Assembly: GCA_025642065.1 (NCBI GenBank)
Contig: JAODUP010000473.1
Location: 223,501 to 287,500 of the forward strand
DNA length: 64,000 nt
Direction of reading: 5' to 3'
DNA from: Paralvinella palmiformis
Lineage: Eukaryota; Annelida; Polychaeta; Terebellida; Alvinellidae
Shown piece by piece: positions 1-13,100 of this stretch (position 1 is the stretch's first letter; each line of letters opens with the position of its first letter). The notes under the pieces are model-generated. The model was not told the origin of the DNA. It did not search any database and saw nothing but the letters and a program-made list of their open reading frames with translations. Made by a program: the position numbers and the translations under genes.

Positions 1-712
1 CTTCACACTGGAAATATAACAGTGTCAGAATCACACACCTACACACACACACACACTCGCGAGGTTATTGTCACCCTAGAATAAGAACTGGTAATTAATG
101 AATTCTAATTCTGGAATTTGGAAATGAAAACTAAATTTTAGGAACCTTTTGAATTTTAAATCACAAATTCACAAAATAGTTTACCATTTAATCATCAAAT
201 CTAAATTCAATTGTAAAAAAATATTTGGAAATCAGAAAATATCAGTAAGCTGGTAATATTATGACTCAGAATTTTATGTGCAATTGTATTAGTTGAAGAG
301 GGGGTGGGGTTGTATATTAGAACAGGATAACGACTACAGCTTTGCATAAATTAAGAAAGAAAATTATTAGTTTGCTGTGTTTTCATTTAGATGACACAAC
401 ACAATCATTTAATCCAATCAGAATGAACTGAGGTTATACATCTAACACTAATGCCGCCAAGTTGTCTAACCAAATGCTGTTTGAACTTATTCATACACTG
501 GAAAGCAAATCGGTGGGAAGTATATCAGCGATTAACTGGATATTTATCCTGGGGTCTGAAATGCATCAACAAGAAATATTTTGATGAAAATATCAATCTC
601 GTCAAATAATTTCCTCTGGGATTGAAGACCCATACATAATGGCTAAACAGCCATACTCACTCCGTCACAAATTCACTGAAGCCCCCCCCCCTCCTCCAAT
701 CCAGATACTCAC
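1..712. other. RB1 intron 9 (partial); nothing recognised
   Basis: No exon-like segment continuing RB1 was found on the minus strand. Only a short CA tract near 43-57 stands out. Confidence 0.5.
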
Positions 713-873
713 ATCAATAGTACCATTAGTGTGTGGTAAGCTCTCAAGGACGGCATCCAGACAATCGGCTTGTACGAGCTGGATGTCATTAAAGTCAGCT
801 TGATAAAACTGGCTTAGTCTGCGTAACATCGACAAGTCATTATTTACGTCATCATTAGCAACACGCAAGTCAT
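713..873 (-). CDS. RB1: RB1-like exon 9
   Basis: Between TTTTGTTGCAG and ATTGAT|GTGAGT, 161 bp, ends in phase 0. Encodes NNDLSMLRRLSQFYQADFN and about 30 more residues, aligning in length and pattern with human RB1 [20 protein letters not shown]. The next exon must lie left of the window; I see no candidate in 1-712. Confidence 0.83.
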
Positions 874-3800
874 CTGCAACAAAAGCACATGCGTAAATCA
901 TGCATCACCTCAAAAATATGCCCACGTGTGTCTGACAAAAATACATCCCTTCCCGTTATCTTACTCTTCCTGGCTACAATTTCCCCACAAAACAACATTT
1001 AATTTATGGTTCAAATCCAGCATTGCTCTTCTAAGGGATTCATACTTCAGTTTGACTCAGTGACCCAATTCGCCTCTTTTTCCAGGCCTGTACAATCCAG
1101 GATATCATAAATGGCCCAGGGAGCATACTGGTTTAGCTGCCCATTAAACTAACACGTTAGGTGGCACTTCATTCTCTTAAGAGTCTCACCAGGTGCTAAG
1201 CAAATATTTATTTTCTATCTTCAAAATAAATGATATAGCATACACGTATGAATGGATGGATGAATGTTGTTTAACAACACACTGGCATAATTTAAAACAT
1301 TCAGTGTCCTAGAAGGTTTGAGAATAAAACAGTTTTAAAAGTTTATGTATAAAAGGTTAATAAGCCAGATTATTGGCATCGATAAAAGTTATGTATAAGC
1401 TAAGATATAAATGTATAATATACAGCAGACATGTAATAGGTATGATAATATAACATAAATCAATGGAACTATGGTAATAACACCATGAGTTATTTATAAA
1501 TCCCTGAGACCTAGGCTACAGTACCCCCACCTGGTGACTGTTTTTAAAACATGTACATAGCAAAATAAACCATCTAAGGCTGAATAACAAAATGAGCAAA
1601 ACCTCCTTCGGCACCGAGAGAAGCACAGCGTGGAAACATGAAGTCTAAATACCACGAGGGGTATAGTGTCTGTTCCTGGTGGTAACTCAGAATACCAGGC
1701 TAGCCACCCACACATATGAACATGCCCCGAACTGCCAGGCAGCTAGACAAACTGACACTTCTGACGAGTCCTAGATGAGGCGTGAACACTTATATCAAAT
1801 AACCCTAAATTTTAAAAGCTATACAAATGCTATCTTTCATAAATGCCATAAAAAATACGGAAAATACAAAAACGATTAAAAATACAAATGCCATGAAAAT
1901 GACAAATGTCGTGAAATACAAATGCCATCTCTGTTTATTGACGCTTAATTGGTTTAGTGGTTGGCTCAGGTTGACATATTTAGACATACGCATTATACAA
2001 ATTCAACATTACAGCATACAGTTCGTAACAATGACGAACTTATCGCTTACCAAATGGTGGCCTTAACTGGAACCTGGGAGTCATTCGTAAAACATAATTC
2101 AAACAGCACAGCAACAGATGAAAATTGAAGACCAGTTCTGACGACTCCGTTATCTGACCTACAAAAAAAAGACAACACCATTTTATTACGTTTGGAGCGT
2201 AGGTGTGTGAACACATGACAATGCAGGCTCGGGCAGAACAGTGTGTTTATTGATTTAATGTATACTTTATTTATTAGGGTCAACTTTAACCCAAGAGTTG
2301 TGCCTCTGATGTTACCCTTTTTGAAGCAATACTAGTTTAAGTTTTAAAAATGTCATACATGTATGGTGTTGATACATGTACGAAGTTGATACATGTACGA
2401 CGTCTGGCCTGATGATAAACCAAAACTTTCAGTTATATACAACCTTTTATCACCATCTTCATATCAGATAAAAGTTGAACATTAACTTTGTCGTGTGTAG
2501 CAAGATATGTTTCATTTCACATTTTTACTGTTTTCATGAATACATTAAGAAACCTTATTACTGGAGAAACAGAGACACTAACCTGATCACAATCAAGGTA
2601 TTATTACTTACTTTTTACATACACAAACAGTGTCCAAGTAAACTCTTTTCTCTCACAGAACTCCTTCTGGTCATGTTCACCAAATTGACTGGAACCAAAC
2701 ACAGTTAAATACCTAACAATAAAACTATTATTTATATAGTGTTATCTTCATAAAAAAATTCTAATCAACTTTATAATGAGATATATTAATCAAATAATGT
2801 TACAGTAATAATAATGTATATTTAATAAAGCCCCTTTACTAGCAGGAGCCATTCAAAGGCGCTGTACAAATAATATGTAATATAGTAATACCCCAAATAT
2901 TATGTCTGTAAAAACCCTGTCATGATTTAAAAGATAATAATTATTTATCTGTGAAGGCGACCTTGAATAGGTGTGTTTTTAGAAGAGATTTAAAATGTTC
3001 AAGAGACAATGCATTTCAAATATCTGCCGGCAACCTATTCCACAAAGTGGGGGCTGCAACACTAAATGCACAATCACCATATGACTTGAGCCAAGACACT
3101 GGCACCTGCAATAGTATCTGACTGGATGACCTGAGTTTTCGGGATGACTTTCTAATGGACACCAGTTCACACATGTATTCTTGCGCCATATCATTAATAG
3201 ATTTATAAGTTATCAGGGTATACACAGTAATAAATATACGAGAGAGATGAGATAATACTAGGTGTGTTTATGCTTCCACGCCCTCCCTCACACAAGTGCA
3301 TGCAGGGAAATGTCTGCGTGTACACAGGTGGCTGAAATATCCCTCACTAATCCCAGGAGAGCAGTACGGAGTGTGTGATTTCTTTTTCATCTCACTGCAG
3401 GTCACCTAACATCACGGTTCAATATTAATATACAACATTCAAAGCTGAAGTAATATGTACTGTCAATTGAAATGTGCCCATTCAACCATAACATTTGAGA
3501 ACAGGCTAGCCAGAAATGAGGAACCTATGGCAGATAATCATGTGAAAGTGTAGTTTAATTTGTGTTATATACCTTGATTAAAGTTCTCTTGGCTGTCTCT
3601 TTTTAAAAATAAAATAAGCCCATCCCAAAAAAATGTGACAATTCAACCATCTAAATTTTAAGAGCTGGTGGATTTGAATCTAGATTAGTTCAATACGATC
3701 TTGTTATACTCTCTGTCTCTCTCTCTCTCACCTGTTAACTGGAGAAGGATTGTCATCTTTCTGGAATATGTCATCAAAGATCCTACAGGCAAGAGAATTG

Positions 3801-4083
3801 TGATTTTAATCGATGACAGTAAAGTTATGTAACATTCAATATGTTATAACCATTATAAACCTGAACAAGAATAGATAGAAATTTTGCCAACAAACAAAGG
3901 TACATAAATATTTTATCACAGAATAATGAAACAGCAATAACTGATAAATCCAGGCTTTCTCTAATTGCTTATATACAAAATATATTATTCTCAAGTTTTG
4001 TTTAACCTGTTTAACTTTTTTAAATATGGTTTACTAAGGCCTAACTGTCAATGACTCCCTTATGTGGGTATATAATTTAGTTA

Positions 4084-4120
<37 letters not shown>

Positions 4121-7100
4121 CAGTAAGATTGTAAAACCAGAGATTTCATGAAATCCCTAAAATATTCAGGGAATTTATAAAATGTGATTTCAGGAATTCC
4201 GTTTGACAATCTCAGTGTAATATATATATATAAAGTTATTTACAAAATAAGCATGTTTAAAGCCAGATGTTTTAAATACTGTTTCAATGATTTCCATCAT
4301 ACTTTAAATCAAACAACGGTAATGAGAACACGAAAAATAATGTACTCAACATTTTATGTCACGTGTTGCCACAAATGTTAACATATAATTGTTACAACAG
4401 AAGTTTATAATTAACAGCAACATCACTAACTTTTCAAACTTTTGGAAAAGTGGACATGTGATGAGGTATTTTTTCTCAACATGACACAGATGATGTCTGA
4501 CGGCGTCACTCAACTGAACGTTAGACTTCAACGTTTGGAATAACTTGAAAAATTGAATAATACTGAAAAGAAAAAAAAAAGATCATTATTATACTTGTTA
4601 CGCCATAATCATAACTCCTAATTAATATATAATACTTTCTGCAAATTAATATAACTCGGTAAGATTTGTGGGGCAGGGTCATAATCTCTAACTAGCAAAC
4701 ATACTGCAAGTTTCAACATTAACTTACCATACTGGGAACATTTATGTCAAAATAAGGTTGCAACAAAGGTTGCCATACGCAGGGTTCAAAGTAAATGCTT
4801 GCCTGTTTGCCCGAGGGGAGTTCAAAATTGACTAGACTATTAAATTTTCAGTATGAATCTTACTGCAGGTGAGTACAGTTATTAATGCAGCAACATGTTA
4901 TGATACAGATATATCCCTTTTGTTTCAGTTATCACACTGCTGTACATACTTTAACATTAAAACGTTTTTGAACAGCCAGCAGGTTGAGCACGCTGGGGGA
5001 ATATTTGTGATGCTAAGATCCAAACAAATTCAGTTTTGAAAAGTAATCAGCTGTTTTTACAATAAAGTAATGCCAATTCAACAAAAGTAAGTATACACGG
5101 AAAAGGCCCAGAAATAACCGCCACTAAGATTGCAACTTTCATCACCACACAATCCTGATCAAATATAGACATTCAAAATTAATTTTCATTTACATATAAA
5201 AAAAATTGCTTTCTTTCGGAAATTAATATGTAAACAATCTAAATATGTAAAAATCCACATTTACATTTATTTTCTGTAAAATTGTGTTTGTCTTTTGAGG
5301 GATAATTAGTAATAAAACAGAAATTTACTTGTAATATCATGCTGGTGGTGATAATGTATCTTAAAATTGGTACACTTTATGCGGGAAAGCTATTCTAATT
5401 TGTTATTATAATTAAGTGCTTTACCTGTAACCTGCAGCTTTGAGAATGTCCGACAAAGTCACACAAGGTGCATCTATAACACCTGGTGACAGCTTGGGTT
5501 CTGATAATGCACAAGGCACCCTGGAAAAATAAATAAGCATGTGTTATTTTAAAATCTCACAAAAGGACAAGAAAAAAACCAATCATTCGTATTATTTAGT
5601 CAAATCTATGCAGAATTAGTAATAGTATTAGTGAATGAGTGAGTGATTTGTTTAGTTCCAGCGTAGAAATCTTGACCTAGAGGCTTGCAGTACAGTGTTT
5701 TAATTCAGTGTGCACTCACAATCAAGTCTTACTAAAAGACCTAGCAACTTAATTGGAAAATTTATGCAGCAGCCCAATTTCCACATAAAGAAATTGTTCC
5801 AGCAGTCTAATATTTGGAATCCAACACATATCCATTGAGAAATGGCTGTATTCTGATATTGAGATTAAATGACATGTGAATGATAACCACCTAGATGCTC
5901 CAATTGATAGAACATTGTCTGTCACTCAAAGTAACCATGTATACCATTTTCTGATGAGCAGATTTATGTAACATAAAGATCTTGTTTTATTTATAGTGGC
6001 CAACTCATCACAAAATATAAATAAACATTATGAAGTTTTTAACACAACAAAGAAAGCAGGAAACGAACTATTGAAATGGTCGCAGTATAAAAAAAGGAGT
6101 AACTTCTCCCAAATAATAAGTTCTTACATTTGATATTAACAGAAATTAGGTACAGGTATATATATATATATATATATATATTCAGACAAGGATTAAAAAA
6201 TTTGGGTCCAAGCATCCTTATATTGTAAAGAGTATCAAAATATTAAGAAACAATTTGGACAGTTTTCACTGAATTAATAATAAAGTGAAAAACAGGAAAT
6301 GTATTAAGACAAAACAACCCATTTTATTACTAAATTTTTAATTTATTTTATTTTAATATCAATACTCAACTGGACAACACTAGGAAAACACTGTACAGAA
6401 AAGCTGCCAGCTCAACTAACAAATTATATCATGTACAATTCTCCAAAAGCCAGAAACAGTGTCTGCATTATGGTAATCACCAAAACAAATTTCTGGTCTT
6501 GCAATTCTGTGCATCCATACCAACCCACATACACATACCAAGCTAATTAAAATGACACATATTAAAACATATGCACATTATCTTAGTTCAATTAATTATG
6601 TGCTAAAGATCAAGTCAGCGAAAATTGGCCAAATTAACATCCCAGGAGTTTCAGTAACAAACTGTGGTGCTGCCCACGATGAAATATCACCATGCAATAT
6701 CCAAGTCCCCAAAATGAATATTAGTCTGGGAAACTAATTCAGTTAAGTGGCAAATTCGGTACAACTACAAACAACCTTTTCTATAAAAGATCAAATATTA
6801 AAATATTTGGTGGAACACCCAACAAAACAAACCAGCTAAAGAGTTTAAGAAATTATTAATAAATATATTAGGACAATGAGTTTTTAAAAAGAAAACCGAT
6901 TTATATAAAACTTTATTCAGTTACAAAAAGGATTAATTTATGCAGAACATTAATAAAATTAGAGTATCTACATTTTTTGGCATCCAATCAGCTATACCAG
7001 ATTCCTATCTTCACTGGAGATTCCTATTTTCACTTTATTCATCCAATAAAATATGTTCGCATTATGTAAACATGATATACAGAAGTAATGTATAACAAAT

Positions 7101-10100
7101 TATTTAATAAAAGCATCATACTCAACCTGTTATCTATTGCAGCAATATATATACTACAAACATAGGAACCAAGAGAGTCATCCTGAAAATAACAAAACAG
7201 ATCAATGTTAAATATAGGTCGGTTTAACAACAAAATGGCATCACCCAATTGCTTGATTATGATAGCCCAACCTGACACAGGTAACAACACCCCTGTAATC
7301 ATATGCATTTGTTAAAATTGGTAACTGCTGTAAACTACTCACTTTGATGTTAATGAACAAAAAATTACCCGAACTAGTAAGACAGGATTTCTGCCAACTA
7401 AAGCCAGTCTTCAATACTAATTTGAAAAACTTATACTTTGAGGTAAAATTTAATCAAAATGACAAGATGAAACACCCTTCAGATATGTCCACGCCGAGAT
7501 TCGAACTCAGGTGGAGACAGATGGTGGTGTGCTAACTAAAAGATAACTTTATTCTTATTAAATCTATCTTCTATGTCATATCACATCAGTTCAAATATCA
7601 ACTCTGAAGCTCACCAAACACCATCTAAAGCACCAGCATATTTTATGGGATGCTTATACGAAGATGGTGCTGGGACTACAACTGGGGAGAAGGGTAACTC
7701 ACTAAAATTGACGGTTCACCTACAACCCGTCATCGAGTGGCCTCAATTTCACTGCTGACAGAAAGATGAAACACCCCCTAGACATATATAGGCTGAGATT
7801 TGAACCCACAGTAAGAGAGGTATGTTCTCAACTGTACTGCCAAATTTAGCCAAGGAGACTCCCCGTCAGAATGTAAAGGAATAAGGAATCAAACTGCACG
7901 CGAGTGATACCAATTGTCATAATACGTATAACAACAAGCAAAAGATCAATGACATATACCAAGCAGCAGCAGTGTGAAAACAGGACAACAAAAATGTCTG
8001 CAACTCATGAAGATAAAGAAAAAGTCCTACAGTCTTTTAGGTTACAGTCAATTCATCTTATACACAAGATACACATATAATAATTTGTTTATAACCACAG
8101 TGTACAAATGGATGACGACATATTTACGCTGACGACCAGAAAATGCTTTGTTTTTGGGGGAGAATTCCCAGGCTTAATCAGCACAGCCTCTATGTTGGAG
8201 TGGTTGAGAAACTCCTCCCCCACCACTCACAGGGGAGCAGTACGGAAAGATGGAGCGAAATACCTGAGGGTAGTCCTGCCAGAGTGTTTTACGTCCTCAG
8301 GGGGTTTTTAACGTCCCCCTTTATTTTAAATAATTGAGTGGAGACGGCATCGCCATTTAACGTGGTCTGCCACCCACGATGTTGTGAGCCAAGAAATTAA
8401 TCTCTGAAAAGTTTCAACCTCTTACGGGGTTCGAACCTGTGACCGTTGGCACCAAGTGCTGGGTGCTTAACCACTAGGCCAAAGGAGCTCACACCCAGAA
8501 AATGCACCAGGCTACCTTAATTTATTTAAAGTATATCTACCTAAATTAGTATCTAATTGGCATTGAGAACATCCAAATTTCTATCTTTCCACTACACAAT
8601 TAAAACAATGACCACAGTATATTTGAAGAACTGCCACAGAATCTAATCAAAAGTCCATCCTTTGTTTGGCCAATGCATAGCAAAATGCTGCATGGTCAGG
8701 GTTGGCAAGTTAATGACACAAAATCAAAAAGCCATGGTTTATGACATGATATTGCCATAAACTGTCAAAAGCCTATTTTGATATCATGGTAATCATAAAC
8801 TGGTGTTCTTTGTAGTCAATTGACATTTGTTTTTAAATTCTTGGGTTGGTGCTTGTAGATATATGTGGTTGACCATGCATGCCGTGACTTCAGTTAATGA
8901 TCCTTCATGTGGCAGGAGCTCAAGATATCTGCTAATCTGATTCTATTAGTCCATCTCATAGCTTTCACGTTAAATAATAGTTACACATGGTTAGTTTCAT
9001 GGGTGGCTTCATTACAACCAAAGTGGATACAAGATGGGGGGAAATGGACCTGGAATCCATCTTTCCGTACTGCTCCCCTGTGAGTGGCGGGGGAGGATTT
9101 TCTCAACCACTGGGGATTCTCCCCCGAACGACAAAACCTGGAGTCATAATGTAATATTCATAAATATTCAATTGGGGTATTATAGCATAGCACAGTAACA
9201 AGTCAGCCTATCACACCATCATCTGTAATGAAGCATGTCATGGAGAATTATTTCTGGGAATCATCACAAACCCAATGCCTGGCTAACAGTGTCCGGATAC
9301 TGTCAAACCACAGCTTCCCACTGAGACCAGGTGGAAGAGTCAACTAATATGCATCGACACATTTATCAAGAATACGAGTAGCTACATGAATATTGTTCAT
9401 GAGCATGATTTTGATAAGCAGATTGCCAGGAAGATTCAGGACATTAGCATCAATCGTAATGCCCAAGATCTTGCCACCCAACTTCGCCCAACAGCTGTTG
9501 CTCTTGACAAGGCCTAAAGTGATAGCCACTCAATTGCAGATTCGTGTCACATGCGACTAACTCTACAACAAGACCTATTATTGTAAACACACTGCAATGT
9601 GGTGAAGAAATGCTGTAAGTAGGCCCTCACTATAGAGCATTTATTTACATACAAACTGCATCCACACTACCAGGGTGAGCACCTCACACAGAAGCAGATG
9701 GAGGATGTCCGTGAATATCTAATCACTGAGGACCCCAGCTTTGTGGCTATGCTGATTAGCTATCAGGATGAGGCTGCTCCATTCCACCATCTTTCTTTCT
9801 CGATGCTTCCATCAGCATGAATCCAACTACATGGTGGAAGGCCATAGAGAAATGTGGCATGCAACATGACTTTGTAGAACTGGCACTTCAGTTACTGTCA
9901 GCTCCTGCTTCTTCAGCATCCATTGAGCGGATTTTTTCAAGCGTGCCACGATGATACTTGTAAAAACTTAGAAGACACGCCCTCATTGGCCAATTTTCAA
10001 TGTATCAGCCAATCAAATAGCATGTAAAAATACACGATTAAAGTAATTTCAGTAAATCAATCATTACTTGGAATATTAAGTAGGTGTATCATACAATGGA

Positions 10101-13100
10101 CTGAGAGTTGATGGTAGATTGCGGCTGATGGAAATTTTCATGCGGCATTTCAGGCGCAGTTCTTAATTATTTTCAAAGCAGTTGCGTAGCCATGTTTGCT
10201 TGGGCAAAAGGTCCGAGCAGTCAATGACCATGCATTGGCTACTGATAGCCGCGAGCAGTTGCTCATGCACTCACTCCCAAATCCGTCATCTCTATAAAAA
10301 AATTCAACAAAGTGGTTGTGTAGGAGAGCATCAGAAACCTGTTCGTTTTTCAAATATAGTGGCTCTTTTTGCTTGCCTGATCTAAATTTCGTCGGAATCC
10401 CGTAAAAGAATCGGCTCCGATAAAATTACTGCAGATAATTTATGGGAGTTGACATGTTGTGTATAACTACACAAAACTGCTCCAGATAATGTCTGTTGTT
10501 GATTACTTTAGATCATACAAAATGTTTTTTAAAAACATTGCATGACAACATTCCCGCTTTAGATAAAATTCTGTAAATCTGTGATTTGCACAATTCTTTT
10601 AGTTTTAATCTTCGCTAAAATCAGATGTGCCATTATAAATATCTTTTGTGCATAAATACCACTAAATCGGATTGCACAATGAGCTCACATATCGTACATG
10701 ATACATATAAAACAATGTATCCTTGATGTGCAACTTATGTAACATATATTATGTATATTTTTATTGTCTTTTTTCTTTACTGATTGAACACTATTCATGT
10801 GATCTTCAAATGGTGTTTATGTCTAATATGGTACACCAAACCTTTGTATTGAGTGTTTTCATTGGTCAATTGCATTGAAAAGCCATGGACATAACAAAAA
10901 ACCTTTAGCAAAAAAGGTACCACATACCAGTATATGGGTCTTATTTTTGGTAGTTCTCGTCGCTAGTTGAGGAGTGGGTGAAATGGCTGAAGCAACTGGA
11001 CATGGCACAACAGCCAGGTACATCTCCATTACAGATTCTCAGGAACTTCAACTGGACAGAACATTGGATACATCAAAGAGCCTGCATTTGCTGTACTCAA
11101 AACTGACATATATGTTTAGTGTTGCTGTTTCAATGTCACTATCCTCAGCAGAAGTTGAAAGATTCTTCAGTCATTTAAAGCTGACAAAGTCAGATTGACG
11201 TGCCAGCCTTGGAATTAAAGACTGAACCAATTGATAAATATAAAATTGAACATGGGGGAAGAAATGTGTGAGTCAATTAAATATGAGGCAGAAGTCTAGT
11301 GGGCCAAATTGATACAGGGAGACTAAGATTTTACCCCTCTTGTTCCCGTGGCTAGTTTAAAGTAAACAGGGACAAATGATTTTGAGCACAATGTTATTGT
11401 AACTTATAATGTACAGTGACATTTTACCTCAGAAGCAGGCGTACTTGCACACACACACTTTTATATATATATATATATATATATATACATACACACATAT
11501 ACCTTAAGAATTGGCATGTTCTCATTCACTTGTTAGAGTAAAATATTTACTAAATGAGTTAAACTGTGATGGACTCGGAATTTAAATAATACAATTGTAT
11601 ATGTTCTTTACTTTGTCATTATTGTATACATGTCATGTTATTACATTTGTGGACCAATTTTCACATGAATGTGTTGAAGTTTAATCCTCAGTCAAATAAG
11701 TATAATACCACAGAATAAAACCAATAAAGATACATAATTATGTGTAGTTATTGTTTAAAGGGAATTAACACAGAATCAAAACTGACATGCAAAATTCTTA
11801 TTAATGCAATCATAGTTTTCATCCCCCCTCCCGAACCCACCCCGTTTTGGCCGGTCCACTCCCTCAGTGCCCATGTCTTTCTACACACCCTGCCCCTTTT
11901 CTAGTCTAGCTAGGGGTGTAAGGTTTACAACACTGTCATGTCATAAACAGGTTTACGACTGTCATAAACCCAAACCTGCTTTAGGTGACAAAAACATCAA
12001 GCATCACAAGTTAAGAGTAGGTTGTTAATTTCCACAACCAATCAGCTGATCATAAGATAATCAGCACAACTATTTGCGATTATATAAAATTAGCAATTAC
12101 CTCATCGTCACATGTACAAATGCATCAAACTTGTTCGGAACCTTGTAATTGTTGACAAGATATAATTTGGAATAAGAAAATCAGTAAACAACATTTGGCA
12201 GCCAGTTATTACTCTTCTTCATTTTTTATATAAACAGGAATACTGTCTATTGAACAGAGACTATTATTTAACAAATCAGATACACAGAGACATTCTGTAA
12301 ACAAACAAACAAACCTTCAGCTCATCAATCCTACTCCTCATAAAGACAGCACACAGTGAGTCAGCTGAACGTATAATGGCCTCTGGTAGGTGAAGTTCAT
12401 CACAAACAGTCATCAAGTGCTCATCTTTAGCTCCGTTATGTATAATACTGTCCGATACCTCAAGAGATCTAAAATAAAGTTGATAATAAAATGAAAATAA
12501 AATCCACCACCAATTATTTCCTTATGTACAGATATATATTTCGAAAAATATATATTAGGACATGACACTAAAAATGTGCAGCACTAGCCACTGTGGCTAG
12601 TGGATGTTGTGGTTATGATGATTGATGTTTTATGCAAACTTCTGTGCACATTGTAGGCTAAATGGGCCGAGCGACCTCTAAAGGTAATGAAGTGAAGTCA
12701 AAGACGAAACAACATGCAGATATGCCCCCACCGAGATTCGAACACAGGTGGTAATGATCTGTGGTCGAACACGCTACACCACCAAGGTGCCCTAGTGGAT
12801 GTTGTGAAGTACTAGTCAGGTATTTTTTACTGGTCCTGATTTTGGGCGGATGTGAAAGTTGCTGCAAATGAGAATAATCACTTGTGAATCACAATTTGTT
12901 TAACCCCAATTTAATCACTGTTGCTTGTGAAATTCATTCGACAGAAGTTCATCATCTTCACTCATAATCATTTTGAAACTGATCAAGCTTTTTCACCACT
13001 TCCTCCTCAGCCATTTGATTGTCAAATTCATCTGAATAATATGTATCATCATCATCCTTATCACTGTCACACTTTCCCAACCATTGCAACTACAGGATAT

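Noticed and set aside
2979..3225. ORFs that might be a host gene inside RB1
   Set aside because: They match the LINE APTLWNRLPADI ending, so they belong to a transposon.
8108..8337. Overlapping ORFs with CFVFGG/LLPHHSQGS motifs, also at 19872-20155 and 20515-20778
   Set aside because: They are translations of family B SINE sequence, recurring wherever the SINE does.
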